64,000 bases of DNA from CAUZIR01 sp965250195 (GTDB lineage Bacteria; Chloroflexota; Dehalococcoidia; Lucifugimonadales; UBA2962). Made by a program: the position numbers and the translations under genes. The notes under the pieces are model-generated. The model searched no databases. It was given only the letters and a program-made list of their open reading frames with translations, and was not told the DNA's origin. Shown piece after piece: positions 36,568 through 46,176 of the stretch; the stretch's first letter is position 1; every line of letters begins with the position of its first letter. The stretch covers positions 372,001-436,000 of the forward strand of contig OZ252295.1 of NCBI GenBank assembly GCA_965250195.1. Reading direction: 5' to 3'.

Positions 36568-38301
36568 TTGAACGCCATAAGCACACATTCGAAACTCATA
36601 ACCCCTTACGGCGGAGACCTCGTTAATCTGGTGCTCGGCGCCGAGGAGGCCACCGAACTCAAGGCCCACGCAGGGACGCTGCCATCGGTGCAGCTCTCGG
36701 CGCGCGCCATGTGCGACCTGGAACTGCTTGCAACAGGCGCGTTCTCGCCGCTAACCCGTTTCATGGATAGCGCCGACCATGCAAGGGTCGTCGATAACAT
36801 GCGTCTTGCCTCCGGCACGCTCTTCCCTATCCCCGTCACGTTACCGACCAACCCCACCGACGGCGTCGTACTGGGCGCCGAAGTCGCGCTGCGCAGCCCC
36901 AACAACGACCTGCTCGCCGCAATGACCATCGAAGACATCTTCGAATGGGATGCGGGCGAAGTTGCCGTGAAGGTATTCGGCACCTCCGACGCCAAGCATC
37001 CCATGGTCGCCGAGATGGCTGGCTGGGGCTCGCACAACCTGTCGGGGCCACTGAAGGTCATCCAGTTACCGGCCCACCATGACTTCGCCGAGCTCCGGCT
37101 AACGCCCGCCGAGACGCGCGCCAGACTGGACACGTTCGGCCGTGAGAACGTCGTCGCGTTCCAGACCCGCAACCCGTTACACAGGGTGCACGAAGAGCTG
37201 ACCAAGCGTGCGGCGGAGGCGATCGACGGCGTTCTCATGATCCACCCGGTCGTCGGCCTGACAAAACCCGGTGACGTAGACCACTACACCCGCGTTCGCA
37301 CCTACCGTGCACTGACCAACAACTACTACGACTCCGACCGGGTGATCCTGTCGCTGCTCCAGCTGGCGATGCGTATGGGCGGACCTCGCGAGGCGCTGTG
37401 GCACGCCATCATCCGCCGTAACTTCGGGGCCAGCCACCTGATCGTCGGCCGGGACCATGCCGGGCCGGGCGTCGACTCCACGGGCGAGCCGTTCTACGGG
37501 CCCTACGATGCCCAGGAAGCGGTCGCCGAGCACGAAGAAGAGCTGGGCGTAAAGATGGTCCCCTTCCAAATGGTGGTCTATTTGCCGGATGAAGACCGAT
37601 ACGAAGAGATGAACAGGGTCGGAGAGGGCGTAAAAGCCGCGTCAATCTCCGGAACCCAGGTCCGAGACGAGTTTTTGGCCGCTGGAAAAGCCCTGCCGGA
37701 GTGGTTCACCCGCCCCGAGGTGGCCTCAATTCTGGCTGAGACGTATCCGCCCATGCACAAGCAGGGTGTCTGCGTCTGGTTCACCGGCCTCTCGGGCGCC
37801 GGCAAGACCGCCACGGCGGACGTGCTGACAAATTTGATCATGGAGCGCGGGCGGCAGGTGACGGTGCTGGACGGCGACGTGGTACGAACGCACCTGTCCA
37901 AAGGGCTGGGCTTTTCCAAAGAGGACCGGGACACCAACATACGGCGAATCGGCTTCGTCTCCGGCGAGATCGTCCGGCACGGCGGTATCACGATCTGCGC
38001 GGCCATCAGCCCGTACATCGCCCATCGCAACGAGGCCAGGGAGATGGCCGGGCCCGAACGCTTCGTCGAGGTTTTCGTGAACACGCCTCTGGAGGTAGCC
38101 GAGTCGAGAGACGTCAAGGGCATGTACGCCATGGCGCGGCGCGGCGAAATCAAAGGCTTTACCGGCATAGATGACCCCTACGAAGATCCGCCAACCCCGG
38201 AGATCACCCTGAACACCGTCGACTACACGGCCGAGCAAAACGCCCGACGAATCGTGGCGTACCTGGTGGACCGGGGCTTCCTGCTGCCGGACTCGACCTG
38301 A
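36568..38301 (+). CDS. sat-cysC: Fused sulfate adenylyltransferase / APS kinase
   Basis: Bifunctional enzyme for APS and PAPS formation, 577 residues. The Sat part (1 to about 390) has the PUA-like start SKLITPYGGDLVNL, the catalytic motif FQTRNPLHRVHEEL, and GRDHAGPG. The APS kinase part (about 395-577) has the P-loop FTGLSGAGKTATAD, DGDVVRTHLSKGLGFSKEDRD and the lid region. The start is TTG with a distant ribosome binding site. It follows cysH by 59 bases. Since CysH here is of APS type, the PAPS made by the kinase domain may serve sulfotransferases. Confidence 0.94.
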   Translation: MNAISTHSKLITPYGGDLVNLVLGAEEATELKAHAGTLPSVQLSARAMCDLELLATGAFSPLTRFMDSADHARVVDNMRLASGTLFPIPVTLPTNPTDGVVLGAEVALRSPNNDLLAAMTIEDIFEWDAGEVAVKVFGTSDAKHPMVAEMAGWGSHNLSGPLKVIQLPAHHDFAELRLTPAETRARLDTFGRENVVAFQTRNPLHRVHEELTKRAAEAIDGVLMIHPVVGLTKPGDVDHYTRVRTYRALTNNYYDSDRVILSLLQLAMRMGGPREALWHAIIRRNFGASHLIVGRDHAGPGVDSTGEPFYGPYDAQEAVAEHEEELGVKMVPFQMVVYLPDEDRYEEMNRVGEGVKAASISGTQVRDEFLAAGKALPEWFTRPEVASILAETYPPMHKQGVCVWFTGLSGAGKTATADVLTNLIMERGRQVTVLDGDVVRTHLSKGLGFSKEDRDTNIRRIGFVSGEIVRHGGITICAAISPYIAHRNEAREMAGPERFVEVFVNTPLEVAESRDVKGMYAMARRGEIKGFTGIDDPYEDPPTPEITLNTVDYTAEQNARRIVAYLVDRGFLLPDST

Positions 38302-38317
38302 CCCCCGGCAGGCCGGG

Positions 38318-39043
38318 TTATGGCCGGGCTGACCCGTTAACGAAGATCGAGTCGCCCTGCAGTATCGAGCCGTCGCGTGGGTCGAGCGGTTGGCCCATGT
38401 TTCCCTGGAAAGAAAAGCCCAGGTGCGCTAGTTGGTCATGGACGTCAGCGAACAACGGCTGGCCTTCGTACAGAGTCCGGTAGCTGGTCTCGACGATCAG
38501 TATCTTGGCCGAGGCGAGGGCGTGGTCCCCTCCCGAAATCACCTCTTTTTCTCCCCCCTGCACGTCGATCCTGACCAAGAGCTGCGGCCGTATCGCCAGT
38601 TGGGGGCCGACGTCATCGAGCCGTCGGACTTCCACCTCCACTCGGGTTTCATGGCGAGAGTGCGGGAACGCCTGCTTGTGAGTGTCGGCCATGGGGAGCA
38701 ATGAGGAGCTCTGGGGAAATTAGCTGCGGTTCATCTGCACGGGTCCGGCTTCGGCTCCCAACGCGAAGTTGTGAGTGTGAAAGTGAGGATCGTCAGCGCC
38801 GTTTCTAGTCAGCTCGACGTAGCAGTCTTGTAGTGGCTCGAAGGAGTGCACGGTGACATCCGGCAGGATGCGCCGGATATCTCGATAAAACTGTCCGGTG
38901 TTGGCGCCGATGTCCAGGATTGTGACTATGCCCTGGCTCTTGAGCCACTGTAGTGTCGGATCGGGCCGGGCCCTCCTCACGTCGAGACCGGCCAGCCTAA
39001 GCGATTTCCTCGTAGCTGATTTCAACGACCGTATCATCTGCAT
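38318..39043 (-). pseudogene. FkbM-family methyltransferase interrupted by an in-frame stop
   Basis: Sugar or peptide O-methyltransferase of the FkbM family, 241 codons in one frame, with a TAA at 38720-38722 (codon 108). Before the stop: VTILDIGANTGQFYRDIRRI and VHSFEPLQD, the SAM-binding half. After it: SSSLLPMADTHK, VEVEVRRLDDV, LLVRIDVQGGEKEV and ILIVETSYR, the rest of the fold. The TAA stands where homologues often have an acidic residue, one base from GAA. No frameshift is involved. It is a nonsense mutation, an error, or readthrough. It is last in the minus-strand group beginning at 42042. Confidence 0.85.
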
Positions 39044-39049
39044 AAATCC

Positions 39050-40015
39050 CTAAGGTTCAATCGAACGTAACTCTAGTTCCGCTTCAACCATGATGCCGAT
39101 GAGGTCTGCGAAGCTGGTTCGTGCGCGCCAACCGAGGCCGCTCGCGGCGTGTGAGGGGTCGCCTACCACCTCGTTGACTTCCCCTGGCCTGTACAGGGAC
39201 TCGTGCTCCACAACATGGTCACGCCAATCCAGGTCGACCCCCGCGAATGCGATCTCCACGGCCTCCCCAACCGAGTGCGATCGGCCGGTGCATATGGCGT
39301 AATCATCCGGCTCTTCCCCCTGCAGCATTAGCCACATCGCTTCGACATACTCCGGGGCGTACCCCCAGTCTCTACGGACTTTGAGATTCCCCATACGCAG
39401 CTCGTTTCGCAGGCCGAGTTTTATATCAACCGCGCCCCGGGTGATCTTGCGGGTGACGTAGTCGAGGTCCCGCCTCTGCGACTCATGATTGAAACAGATG
39501 CCCGAGCAGGCGAACATGCCGTGGTTCTCACGATAGTTGATGGTCAGATGGTGTCCAAACACCTTCGACACAGCGTACGGGCTCCGGGGGTGAAAAGGAG
39601 TCGATTCCCGCAGCGGAGAGGCTTCTGTTCGGCCGAACATCTCGCTGCTGGATGCCTGGTAGTAGCGGGCCTGCGGTGCATATCTGCGTACCGCCTCCAG
39701 GAGCCGGGTGGTGCCCATCGAGTTGACCTCGACGGTGAGGATAGGCTCTGCCCACGAACGGGACACGTAAGACTGGGAAGCCAAATTATAGACTTCGTCG
39801 GGCCCGGCCAGGCGGACCACATGGTCCACCCTGTCCTGATCTCGGATGTCCCCTTCGACGAGCTCCAGACGATCAACGATGCCGGCGATCCGACTCAGGC
39901 TGCCAGGTCCGATGTTCCTCACCAAGCCGAAAACTTCGTAACCCTTTTCCAGCAGAAGCTCGGCGAGGTATGAGCCGTCCTGCCCGGCCACCCCGGTTAT
40001 CAAAGCGCTCGGCAA
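39050..40015 (-). CDS. GDP-mannose 4,6-dehydratase-like NDP-sugar dehydratase
   Basis: Extended SDR, 321 residues with a TTG start. The NADP loop is TGVAGQDGSYLAELLLEKGYEV, followed by the GMD markers YNLASQSYVSRSW, SSEMFG, YAVSKVFGHH (Y-x-x-x-K), NHESQRRDLDYVTRKI and LKVRRDWGYAPEYVEAMW. GMD normally makes GDP-4-dehydro-6-deoxymannose; because HddA and HddC-like enzymes are encoded in the same locus, GDP-heptose is an alternative substrate. It follows the GT4 glycosyltransferase by 38 bases. Confidence 0.88.
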   Translation of the reverse strand: MPSALITGVAGQDGSYLAELLLEKGYEVFGLVRNIGPGSLSRIAGIVDRLELVEGDIRDQDRVDHVVRLAGPDEVYNLASQSYVSRSWAEPILTVEVNSMGTTRLLEAVRRYAPQARYYQASSSEMFGRTEASPLRESTPFHPRSPYAVSKVFGHHLTINYRENHGMFACSGICFNHESQRRDLDYVTRKITRGAVDIKLGLRNELRMGNLKVRRDWGYAPEYVEAMWLMLQGEEPDDYAICTGRSHSVGEAVEIAFAGVDLDWRDHVVEHESLYRPGEVNEVVGDPSHAASGLGWRARTSFADLIGIMVEAELELRSIEP

Positions 40016-40053
40016 CTCAGTCTCGTCCCGCCCGGCTTTCCTCGGACCCGCGA

Positions 40054-41172
40054 CTAAAGGCCACGGTATGCCTCCAAGGTCTCTGTCGCGGTACGCTCCC
40101 AGCTGAACTGTTCAGCCTTCTGTTTCCCCAGCCGGATCCTGGCATCGGCGAGTCCCCCCTCGGCGACCGTCGTCAGGGCCGCATGCAATGACTCCAACCT
40201 GCCGGGCTCGAAATAAATGGGAACTTCGTCCGCGACCTCTTCGGTCGTGGGTATCCGGGAGGCTACAACCGGGCACCCGACCGACATAGCCTCCACGACG
40301 GGAATTCCGAACCCCTCGTAAAGGGAAGGAAATACCAAAGCCAGCGAACGGCGGTAGAGGCCGGCCAATGTCGCATCGTCCAGCCCGGATAGGAGTCTCA
40401 CTTTCTCACCGATGCTCAACTCTCCAAGTAGCTCCAGTTCTCCCGTGGTCCATGCCCCTCCGACAACAACTAGGTCGGTGTCCTGGCGACCCACCCATGC
40501 GCCGTAAGCTCGCGCCAGGGTTTCGAACTGTTTATATCCGCGGCGGGCTCCCACGTAGAGCAAAAACGGTTTAGACCCGTTCGTCTCGCCCGTGGAAGAG
40601 TCCTCGGTCCTGAACACGTCACTGACCCCCATATAGGTGACGATGGTGCGATCCTCAACGTCGCCATAGGTTTCAACGACGTGTTGGCGGGTCGTCTCTG
40701 AGATACATATGACGGCATCGGCCGACTCCACGGCCTGGCGCATAAAGTCGCGTACAGCGTCTCCTTCGATACCCGGATACATATCGGGGAAGAGCTCGTA
40801 GATCAGATCGTATACGGTCACCACCCTAAATCCCGCCCATACGCTGGGGACCGAATAGTAGGTGGAATGCCAAATCTTACCTTTGGACCGGCCGGCGAGT
40901 AGCCGTTTGAGCGCGCTCTCAGATTTACTCGCGATGTTGCCGCCGATACCCAAGCGACGAGCGGCCGAGCCCAGGGGCGGTACCGAGCGAAGAGTGATCC
41001 CCGGAGCTTCCGCGAAAGGCCGCTTCGCAGACCAGGGCTTGAGAACCGTCGTGCGCAATTCCGGCTCCAGCCCACACATTCGCGGAATCAGCTCGCTGAA
41101 ATACCGGGCCACTCCACCTACAGGGCGGTGGAGAAACACTTCTCCGTCAACGACCAGCTCCAATCGAGCCAC
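40054..41172 (-). CDS. Glycosyltransferase family 4 (GT-B fold)
   Basis: Retaining sugar transferase of 372 residues for surface glycan assembly, donor and acceptor unknown. The N-terminal Rossmann part starts LELVVDGEVFLHRPVGGVARYFSEL, and the C-terminal GT1 domain has FLLYVGARRGYKQF and the E-x7-E motif in PSLYEGFGIPVVEAMSVGCPVV. A GTG start follows the methyltransferase stop directly (TGAGTG). Family resemblance is to mannosyl- and rhamnosyltransferases. Confidence 0.9.
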   Translation of the reverse strand: MARLELVVDGEVFLHRPVGGVARYFSELIPRMCGLEPELRTTVLKPWSAKRPFAEAPGITLRSVPPLGSAARRLGIGGNIASKSESALKRLLAGRSKGKIWHSTYYSVPSVWAGFRVVTVYDLIYELFPDMYPGIEGDAVRDFMRQAVESADAVICISETTRQHVVETYGDVEDRTIVTYMGVSDVFRTEDSSTGETNGSKPFLLYVGARRGYKQFETLARAYGAWVGRQDTDLVVVGGAWTTGELELLGELSIGEKVRLLSGLDDATLAGLYRRSLALVFPSLYEGFGIPVVEAMSVGCPVVASRIPTTEEVADEVPIYFEPGRLESLHAALTTVAEGGLADARIRLGKQKAEQFSWERTATETLEAYRGL

Positions 41173-42042
41173 TCAGACCGAGTCCGTGACGCCGGCCGCA
41201 CCGGCTGCGGTAGGAACAGCGGAGGCATTAGGAGGGACTGGCCGCCGCCGCACGGCTATCTCGCCAGCCAGCATCGTCCGGTGCTCAATCGAAACCAACT
41301 CCATACCCGCTCTTGCCGCCAACAACTCGATGGCTCCGTCAGTAAACAGGAAGGTGTGCTCTACGTCGTCGAAGATGTTCGCGAACTGAGGCCCGAACGG
41401 TGGACTGTACTCATACCGGTCAATCGGTGTCTGGATTATCGCCATTGCCCCGGGTTTCAACAGGCGTGCGGCCTCGCTCAAGAACGCCACCGGGTCCGGA
41501 CTATGCTCCAGTACGTCGAACGCTAGGAAAAGGTCGACCTGCGGTAGTTCGATGCCGGGGAAAAAGCCGGCCCTCACCTCGAACGAAAACCGACTCCTCA
41601 GCCACTCCGCCACGCTCTCGCTGATCTCTACACCCAGGCATTCATAGCCCCTACGCGACAACTCGTCGAGCATAATGCCGGGGGCGCATCCCACCTCCAC
41701 GACGCTGCCGGTTTTTGGCCCAAAACCCTCGACCAATTCAAGCCATTTGTCCAGACGACCGTCTCTACGGTAAAGGTCACCTCTGCCCTCTATGGTCGGG
41801 TGGCCGCCATCGCTTTGGCGGCTCACCCAGTAGGAGTCCAGACCGTAAACCGCGGGCAGGGACTCGGCTTCCACAGGACGGCGGTTGACATAGCTGCCGC
41901 AGCTAATACAGGTGGCATAGCTGGCGTGCAGATCAAACTCGGCCAGATCGGCGCCGCACCAGCAACGTTCCCTGGAGCCCCGTCGCATTTCCCTGAATTG
42001 ATTGACGAGGAGACGGCGACCATATGCCCTCCTGGCCTTCAT
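41173..42042 (-). CDS. SAM-dependent methyltransferase with N-terminal cysteine motif
   Basis: Probable sugar C- or O-methyltransferase, 289 residues from the ATG at 42042 (GAAGG eight bases upstream). An N-terminal CWCG ... CISCG pair (about residues 25-45) looks like a zinc ribbon, as in some sugar C-methyltransferases. The Rossmann domain has VVEVGCAPGIMLDEL, VEISESVAEWL and FDVLEHSPDPVAFL. The reading frame is open to 42177. It leads the group with GT4, the GMD-like gene and fkbM. Regions upstream (42043-42439) carry only regulatory sequence. Confidence 0.82.
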   Translation of the reverse strand: MKARRAYGRRLLVNQFREMRRGSRERCWCGADLAEFDLHASYATCISCGSYVNRRPVEAESLPAVYGLDSYWVSRQSDGGHPTIEGRGDLYRRDGRLDKWLELVEGFGPKTGSVVEVGCAPGIMLDELSRRGYECLGVEISESVAEWLRSRFSFEVRAGFFPGIELPQVDLFLAFDVLEHSPDPVAFLSEAARLLKPGAMAIIQTPIDRYEYSPPFGPQFANIFDDVEHTFLFTDGAIELLAARAGMELVSIEHRTMLAGEIAVRRRPVPPNASAVPTAAGAAGVTDSV

Positions 42043-42439
42043 GACCAGGGCCTTCGCACTGCCCACCGGACGCCGAAAATGACGAAGCTTCAAAGGGTCT
42101 GAGGGGTTCGAGCGACGCTCGCATCTGTCAAGTGACTTTGTGTTCCAAGCTATCGAGGGTTGACTTCTGCGGGCCAACGTCGGCGTTCCTGAGTGAATCG
42201 TTCAATTCTAGCATCTTGAATCAGGCCCTCCGATGGTATCCGAAGAAATCGGCAGGACGAAGGAGGGTGCCTAACATTTAGCGTTGTCTGACCGCGGCCT
42301 CGCCTCTCATGCGACAGGTCCTGGCCATCGGAGGCAGGCGATCGCCGAACTGGGTAACATATCGGCGCGAAACCGCAAACCGGCATCCAGAAAGAGAATT
42401 TTCGTGACCCGGGTGCGGTTTGGGAGATGGAACTAAGAC
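42043..42439. promoter_or_regulatory. Divergent intergenic region between methyltransferase and SGNH gene
   Basis: About 400 bases without a convincing gene. On the minus strand an extended -10 TGCTAGAAT (42213-42205) could start the methyltransferase-GT4-GMD-fkbM transcript with a leader of about 155 bases. No clear plus-strand promoter or terminator was found for the SGNH gene; a GGAG lies 13 bases before its GTG. Confidence 0.35.
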
Positions 42440-43837
42440 GTGGCTTCTATTCTATTTGGACTGGCTGGCTTTGCCCTGGTGGTCATCGCGCTGGCAGCCG
42501 ACGTGACTAGTTTGGGCTCAACCCCTGGGTTTGGCCTATCACAGATGGTGGCATTATCCTCTGGCGGCGCCTTGATCCTCAGCGGAATCGGCCTTCGGTT
42601 CAGACCGGTTAACGCCTGGGCGAAGGTTTTCATCCGGTCAAATGTGGGAATCGCTCTGATGGGGCTGCTTGCGGGATTATTTATCGTCGAGGCGGGCCTC
42701 CAAGTCTTGGATGTTGTGGCGCCGAGTCGATCGCCCCCCGGTTCCCAGGGTCTACTTCAGCCTGTCCAGGACGAAAGGCTGGGACTGCGATTGCCTCCGG
42801 ATGTCGAAGGGCACGACTCAATGGGGTTCCGCAACGAGGCCGTCCCAGATCGGGCGGAAATCGTGGCCATAGGGGATTCCCAGACCTGGGGCATCAACGC
42901 CCGACGGTCGGAGGCCTGGCCTCAGGTGCTGGAGAGGCTTTCCAATCGGACCACATACAACATGGGTCTGGGGTTTTTCAGCACCTCACAATATTGGGCA
43001 GTCACGGATGAAGCGCTCTCGCTGTCACCGGACATCATCGTGATAGGTCTCTACCTCGGAAATGACATCTGGGGTACGTATGAGATGACGTATACGTTTG
43101 AAGTTTCCCTTGATACGTATGCTCGTTTCAAAGATCCACAATTAGCTACGGATCTGTCCGTGGATACCGTTCGCCAGAGAGTGATGGCCCTGGTGGACGA
43201 CAGAAAACAGGTCGTAGCACAGTTCCAAAGCGGAGGGTTAAAAAGACTCAACGCGTGGTTGGGAAATAAATCGTCCATCGTCAGTCAGTTACAGGACCAG
43301 GGATTGTGGTTCGAGACAGCGGCAGAAGCCAGGGCAAAGGCCGTGAGGGGATGGGCCCTGGCCAACCCGGAAAGGGGGGCCGTCTACGAAGTCGACGAGT
43401 ATTTCACGACGTTCACAACGGCTTACCGGCTGCTGGCTATAGACACTGACGAGCCCAGGATTGCAGAGGGCCTCAGGATCACCAAGGAACCGCTACGGCT
43501 CACCAAAGGAAAATTGGACGGCCTGGGAGTTCGACTGTTGGTTTTGATTATCCCGAACAAAGAATCGGTCTTTGCTAGGGTCATGGAAGAAACCAATGGC
43601 CCACTCAACGAAACTTATTCCAGGCTCGTCCAGATGGAAACCAAGACAAGGGGCGAGCTTGTAACGCTCTTTGAAGAGGTCGGCATCGAGTACGCGGATG
43701 CTCTGCCCGCTCTGTCGGAAGCGGCCGGGCGAAGCGAGCGAATCTACCCGACTTCAGAGGACGGCCACCCTCTACCAGAGGGGTATTCACTGATCGCATC
43801 GGTCGTGAACGATGCTCTATCCGAATTGGGTTGGTAG
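42440..43837 (+). CDS. SGNH/GDSL hydrolase-like membrane protein
   Basis: 465 residues and the only plus-strand gene inside the glycan locus. Two or three N-terminal hydrophobic segments (about 1-21, 35-52, 68-90) anchor it, and the remainder should be extracytoplasmic. Block I of the SGNH fold is IVAIGDSQTWGI, block III resembles GLYLGNDIWG, and DGHPLPEGYSLIA near the end supplies the D-x-H pair. The related AlgX/AlgJ and other SGNH proteins acetylate or deacetylate polysaccharides, so glycan O-acyl modification is a reasonable guess. A GTG start at 42440 has weak support. Confidence 0.78.
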   Translation: MASILFGLAGFALVVIALAADVTSLGSTPGFGLSQMVALSSGGALILSGIGLRFRPVNAWAKVFIRSNVGIALMGLLAGLFIVEAGLQVLDVVAPSRSPPGSQGLLQPVQDERLGLRLPPDVEGHDSMGFRNEAVPDRAEIVAIGDSQTWGINARRSEAWPQVLERLSNRTTYNMGLGFFSTSQYWAVTDEALSLSPDIIVIGLYLGNDIWGTYEMTYTFEVSLDTYARFKDPQLATDLSVDTVRQRVMALVDDRKQVVAQFQSGGLKRLNAWLGNKSSIVSQLQDQGLWFETAAEARAKAVRGWALANPERGAVYEVDEYFTTFTTAYRLLAIDTDEPRIAEGLRITKEPLRLTKGKLDGLGVRLLVLIIPNKESVFARVMEETNGPLNETYSRLVQMETKTRGELVTLFEEVGIEYADALPALSEAAGRSERIYPTSEDGHPLPEGYSLIASVVNDALSELGW

Positions 43838-43907
43838 GGGCGAGACGCCGAACAGATCGCTCAGCCGCTCTATCCGAGGCCGCCGGAAATGGCGAAATTT
43901 CAGCACC

Positions 43908-45023
43908 TTAAAGGTATCTGGCCACGATCTCGGTCAGCTCTCGCATGCGTTCAGAGTAGTTGTGGTCCCGTAGAGTTCTCCGTTCACCCGCCCGGGCAAT
44001 GTCTTCCCGCTCAGCGTCCGACTCCAGGTAGTAACGAATGATCTCGACGCACTCTTCAGCCGTCCGGTATGCGGCCACTTCTTGCCTCTCGGCGAATTTC
44101 TGCTCAAGGTCCGGCTTCCAGTCCGTTATCAGCATCGCCCCCATGCCAGTCGCCTCGTATAGACGGAAGTTGTTTGCGAAGGGCGCCACGTCACCGTGGT
44201 GGTTCAAAGTTATCTTGCTTCGGGCGAGGGCACGGTACATGTCCAGTCCCCAGGCCGGTCCCATGTGAGCCTCGCGAACCCTCGAATAGCCGTCAATCGC
44301 GCCGGACTCGGGCCCCCAAATCGCCACGTCCGCCATGCCGCAGACGGTGTCCAAAAACTCCAACCGGCTCCGATGCACGCCTGAAAAGGAGCCGACGAAG
44401 CTTACCGGGACGTCGCGTTCCGGCTGATCAACTAGCCCCCGAACTTCCGGATCGAATCCGAGACTATGCGGCTCGGCCACCACCCCACGTCTGCGGAACC
44501 AGTCTACCGTCGGCGGGAAGGACGAAATCATCAGGTCGTATGCATCCCAGTCGGAGCTTCCGGGCAGAGCGGTTGCGGCGTGCTGACCCACCAGCAATCT
44601 TAGGTGGCTCTTGATCGGAGCGAAGAAGGATGATCCGAACGCCCTGACGTCGAGGTTGACCACCACGTCGGGGACGAAGCTCTCAATCTGGACGGCGAGG
44701 ACGTCATCCATCCACTCCGCGGAACGACGGGGCCAGGGCATGACTCCCTTCCTCAGTCCCACACCCCAGCGCCGCCACAACGGGAGTCCCAGGCCGTTCT
44801 CTCGAGCCCAGGCCATCTGGGCGAACGGGTTGTTGGCGTGGACCTCGACCGCCCGGTGACCCAGCCTCCGCAGGTACTTGGCGTAGATCGCGGCGACGCC
44901 GAAAGCGCTTTCGGCGTGAACGGCCAGCTGTCGTTCATACGACTCCCGGGAGAGGCCCGAGTGTGTACCGTACAGCCATTGCAAGAAGGCAGTGTAGTCG
45001 GTGTTGATTACTAGGAATCGCAC
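43908..45023 (-). CDS. CgeB-like glycosyltransferase
   Basis: 371 residues, GTG start. The N-terminus MRFLVINTDYTAFLQWLYG and the C-terminal block FANNFRLYEATGMGAMLITDW with YRTAEECVEIIRYYL and the final HNYSERM are typical of the CgeB/DUF3880 plus GT1 domain architecture. Donor and acceptor are unknown. It is the last gene of the long minus-strand operon and converges on the SGNH gene with a 70-base gap that lacks an obvious terminator. Confidence 0.83.
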   Translation of the reverse strand: MRFLVINTDYTAFLQWLYGTHSGLSRESYERQLAVHAESAFGVAAIYAKYLRRLGHRAVEVHANNPFAQMAWARENGLGLPLWRRWGVGLRKGVMPWPRRSAEWMDDVLAVQIESFVPDVVVNLDVRAFGSSFFAPIKSHLRLLVGQHAATALPGSSDWDAYDLMISSFPPTVDWFRRRGVVAEPHSLGFDPEVRGLVDQPERDVPVSFVGSFSGVHRSRLEFLDTVCGMADVAIWGPESGAIDGYSRVREAHMGPAWGLDMYRALARSKITLNHHGDVAPFANNFRLYEATGMGAMLITDWKPDLEQKFAERQEVAAYRTAEECVEIIRYYLESDAEREDIARAGERRTLRDHNYSERMRELTEIVARYL

Positions 45024-45045
45024 CGGAACCTCGAGCCGAAACCCA

Positions 45046-46176
45046 CTATGAGGCAGTCGGCGGAGCGGCGGAGATGACCGTGTGAACGGGCGAGAAGTCC
45101 GAATGCAGGGGATGATTGGCGTTCAACACCTGGTCTAGCAGGTTCTCCGCGGTCCCACTCGCATCGTCCGTCCGAAACAGAGACCTGATTCCCTTTATCA
45201 CCCTTCTCGCCATCCGCCCGGCGGAGGTGATTAAGTCAGGTCCACCGCCCTCCTCCACTTCCGGGCCGTATTTCGCTCTGTAATGGGAGGACAGGCCACC
45301 AGACAGGTGGCGCCAGAACTCCCGGTCGAACGTCTCCTCGGCTTCACCTGGCGGGATACCGTCAGCCTCCGCCAGGGCATCTGCGATGATGCGCCGCAAG
45401 TTTCTTGCGGACGTCGTCCACTTCGGGTGCATCATCATCGAATAGAAACTAACCGTCCGCCAATTCAGAATCCGGTCCTCCTGATACTGGTGGACGGTGG
45501 ACAGACGATCGATCTCCTTGACCTTGCCACCGATCACCGATAGAGCTGAAACGAGAAACTCGGACCCTATGTAACGCATCGAAACAGAAGGAAAGTGCGC
45601 GTAGATGTCGCGCCAGGTGTCCGTTCTGAGCACCGAGTAGAGCGGGCTGATGGAAAACCTCGTGTAGCTTCTCCAGCGGTCGGTCGCCAGCGCCTGCTCA
45701 AGGTGAGGCTGTCTGGTGCGCCGCACATACATCACCTCCCCCCGCGACAGGTCCCCTTGGGTCCTGAACTCCAGGCGTAACCCGTGAGCTGCGTTGAAGT
45801 CCGGGTTGCGCTCGAGGAAGGTCGCGCAGTCGACAAGCCCTGCCGGTACCTGGAGGTCATCGTCACCGGCCACGGCGGTGTAAGGCGTCCGAATCCTCTC
45901 GAGCAGCTCCATCATGCAAATGGCCTCCCCGGAGAACCCGATGCGGTCCAAGCCGGTTTCGCCGGCTCCGACGGGGCACCTCACGAGTTCCACGTCCAAC
46001 ATATCGCTGACCGCCGCCACCGACTCTATATTGAGAGTGGCGTGTTCGGTGCCGCTCGAATCACCGACGATCACCCTTCCCCGGAACTTGACCGAGGCGT
46101 AATAGTCCAAGGCCCGGGCGACAAAGGGCGCCCGGTCAAGGGTGGGTATCATGATCGTGATGTCCCGGTCGATCAT
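45046..46176 (-). CDS. TIGR00180-like glycosyltransferase (GT-A fold)
   Basis: 376 residues from MIDRDITIMIPTLDRAPFVARAL, the opening of GT2-type inverting enzymes, with the metal-binding acidic cluster in VAGDDDLQVP. The C-terminal half is helical and matches the TIGR00180 style of domain, ending in a disordered tail. The ATG overlaps the preceding stop by four bases (ATGA). An upstream in-frame start would extend into the epimerase gene and is not favoured. Confidence 0.82.
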   Translation of the reverse strand: MIDRDITIMIPTLDRAPFVARALDYYASVKFRGRVIVGDSSGTEHATLNIESVAAVSDMLDVELVRCPVGAGETGLDRIGFSGEAICMMELLERIRTPYTAVAGDDDLQVPAGLVDCATFLERNPDFNAAHGLRLEFRTQGDLSRGEVMYVRRTRQPHLEQALATDRWRSYTRFSISPLYSVLRTDTWRDIYAHFPSVSMRYIGSEFLVSALSVIGGKVKEIDRLSTVHQYQEDRILNWRTVSFYSMMMHPKWTTSARNLRRIIADALAEADGIPPGEAEETFDREFWRHLSGGLSSHYRAKYGPEVEEGGGPDLITSAGRMARRVIKGIRSLFRTDDASGTAENLLDQVLNANHPLHSDFSPVHTVISAAPPTAS

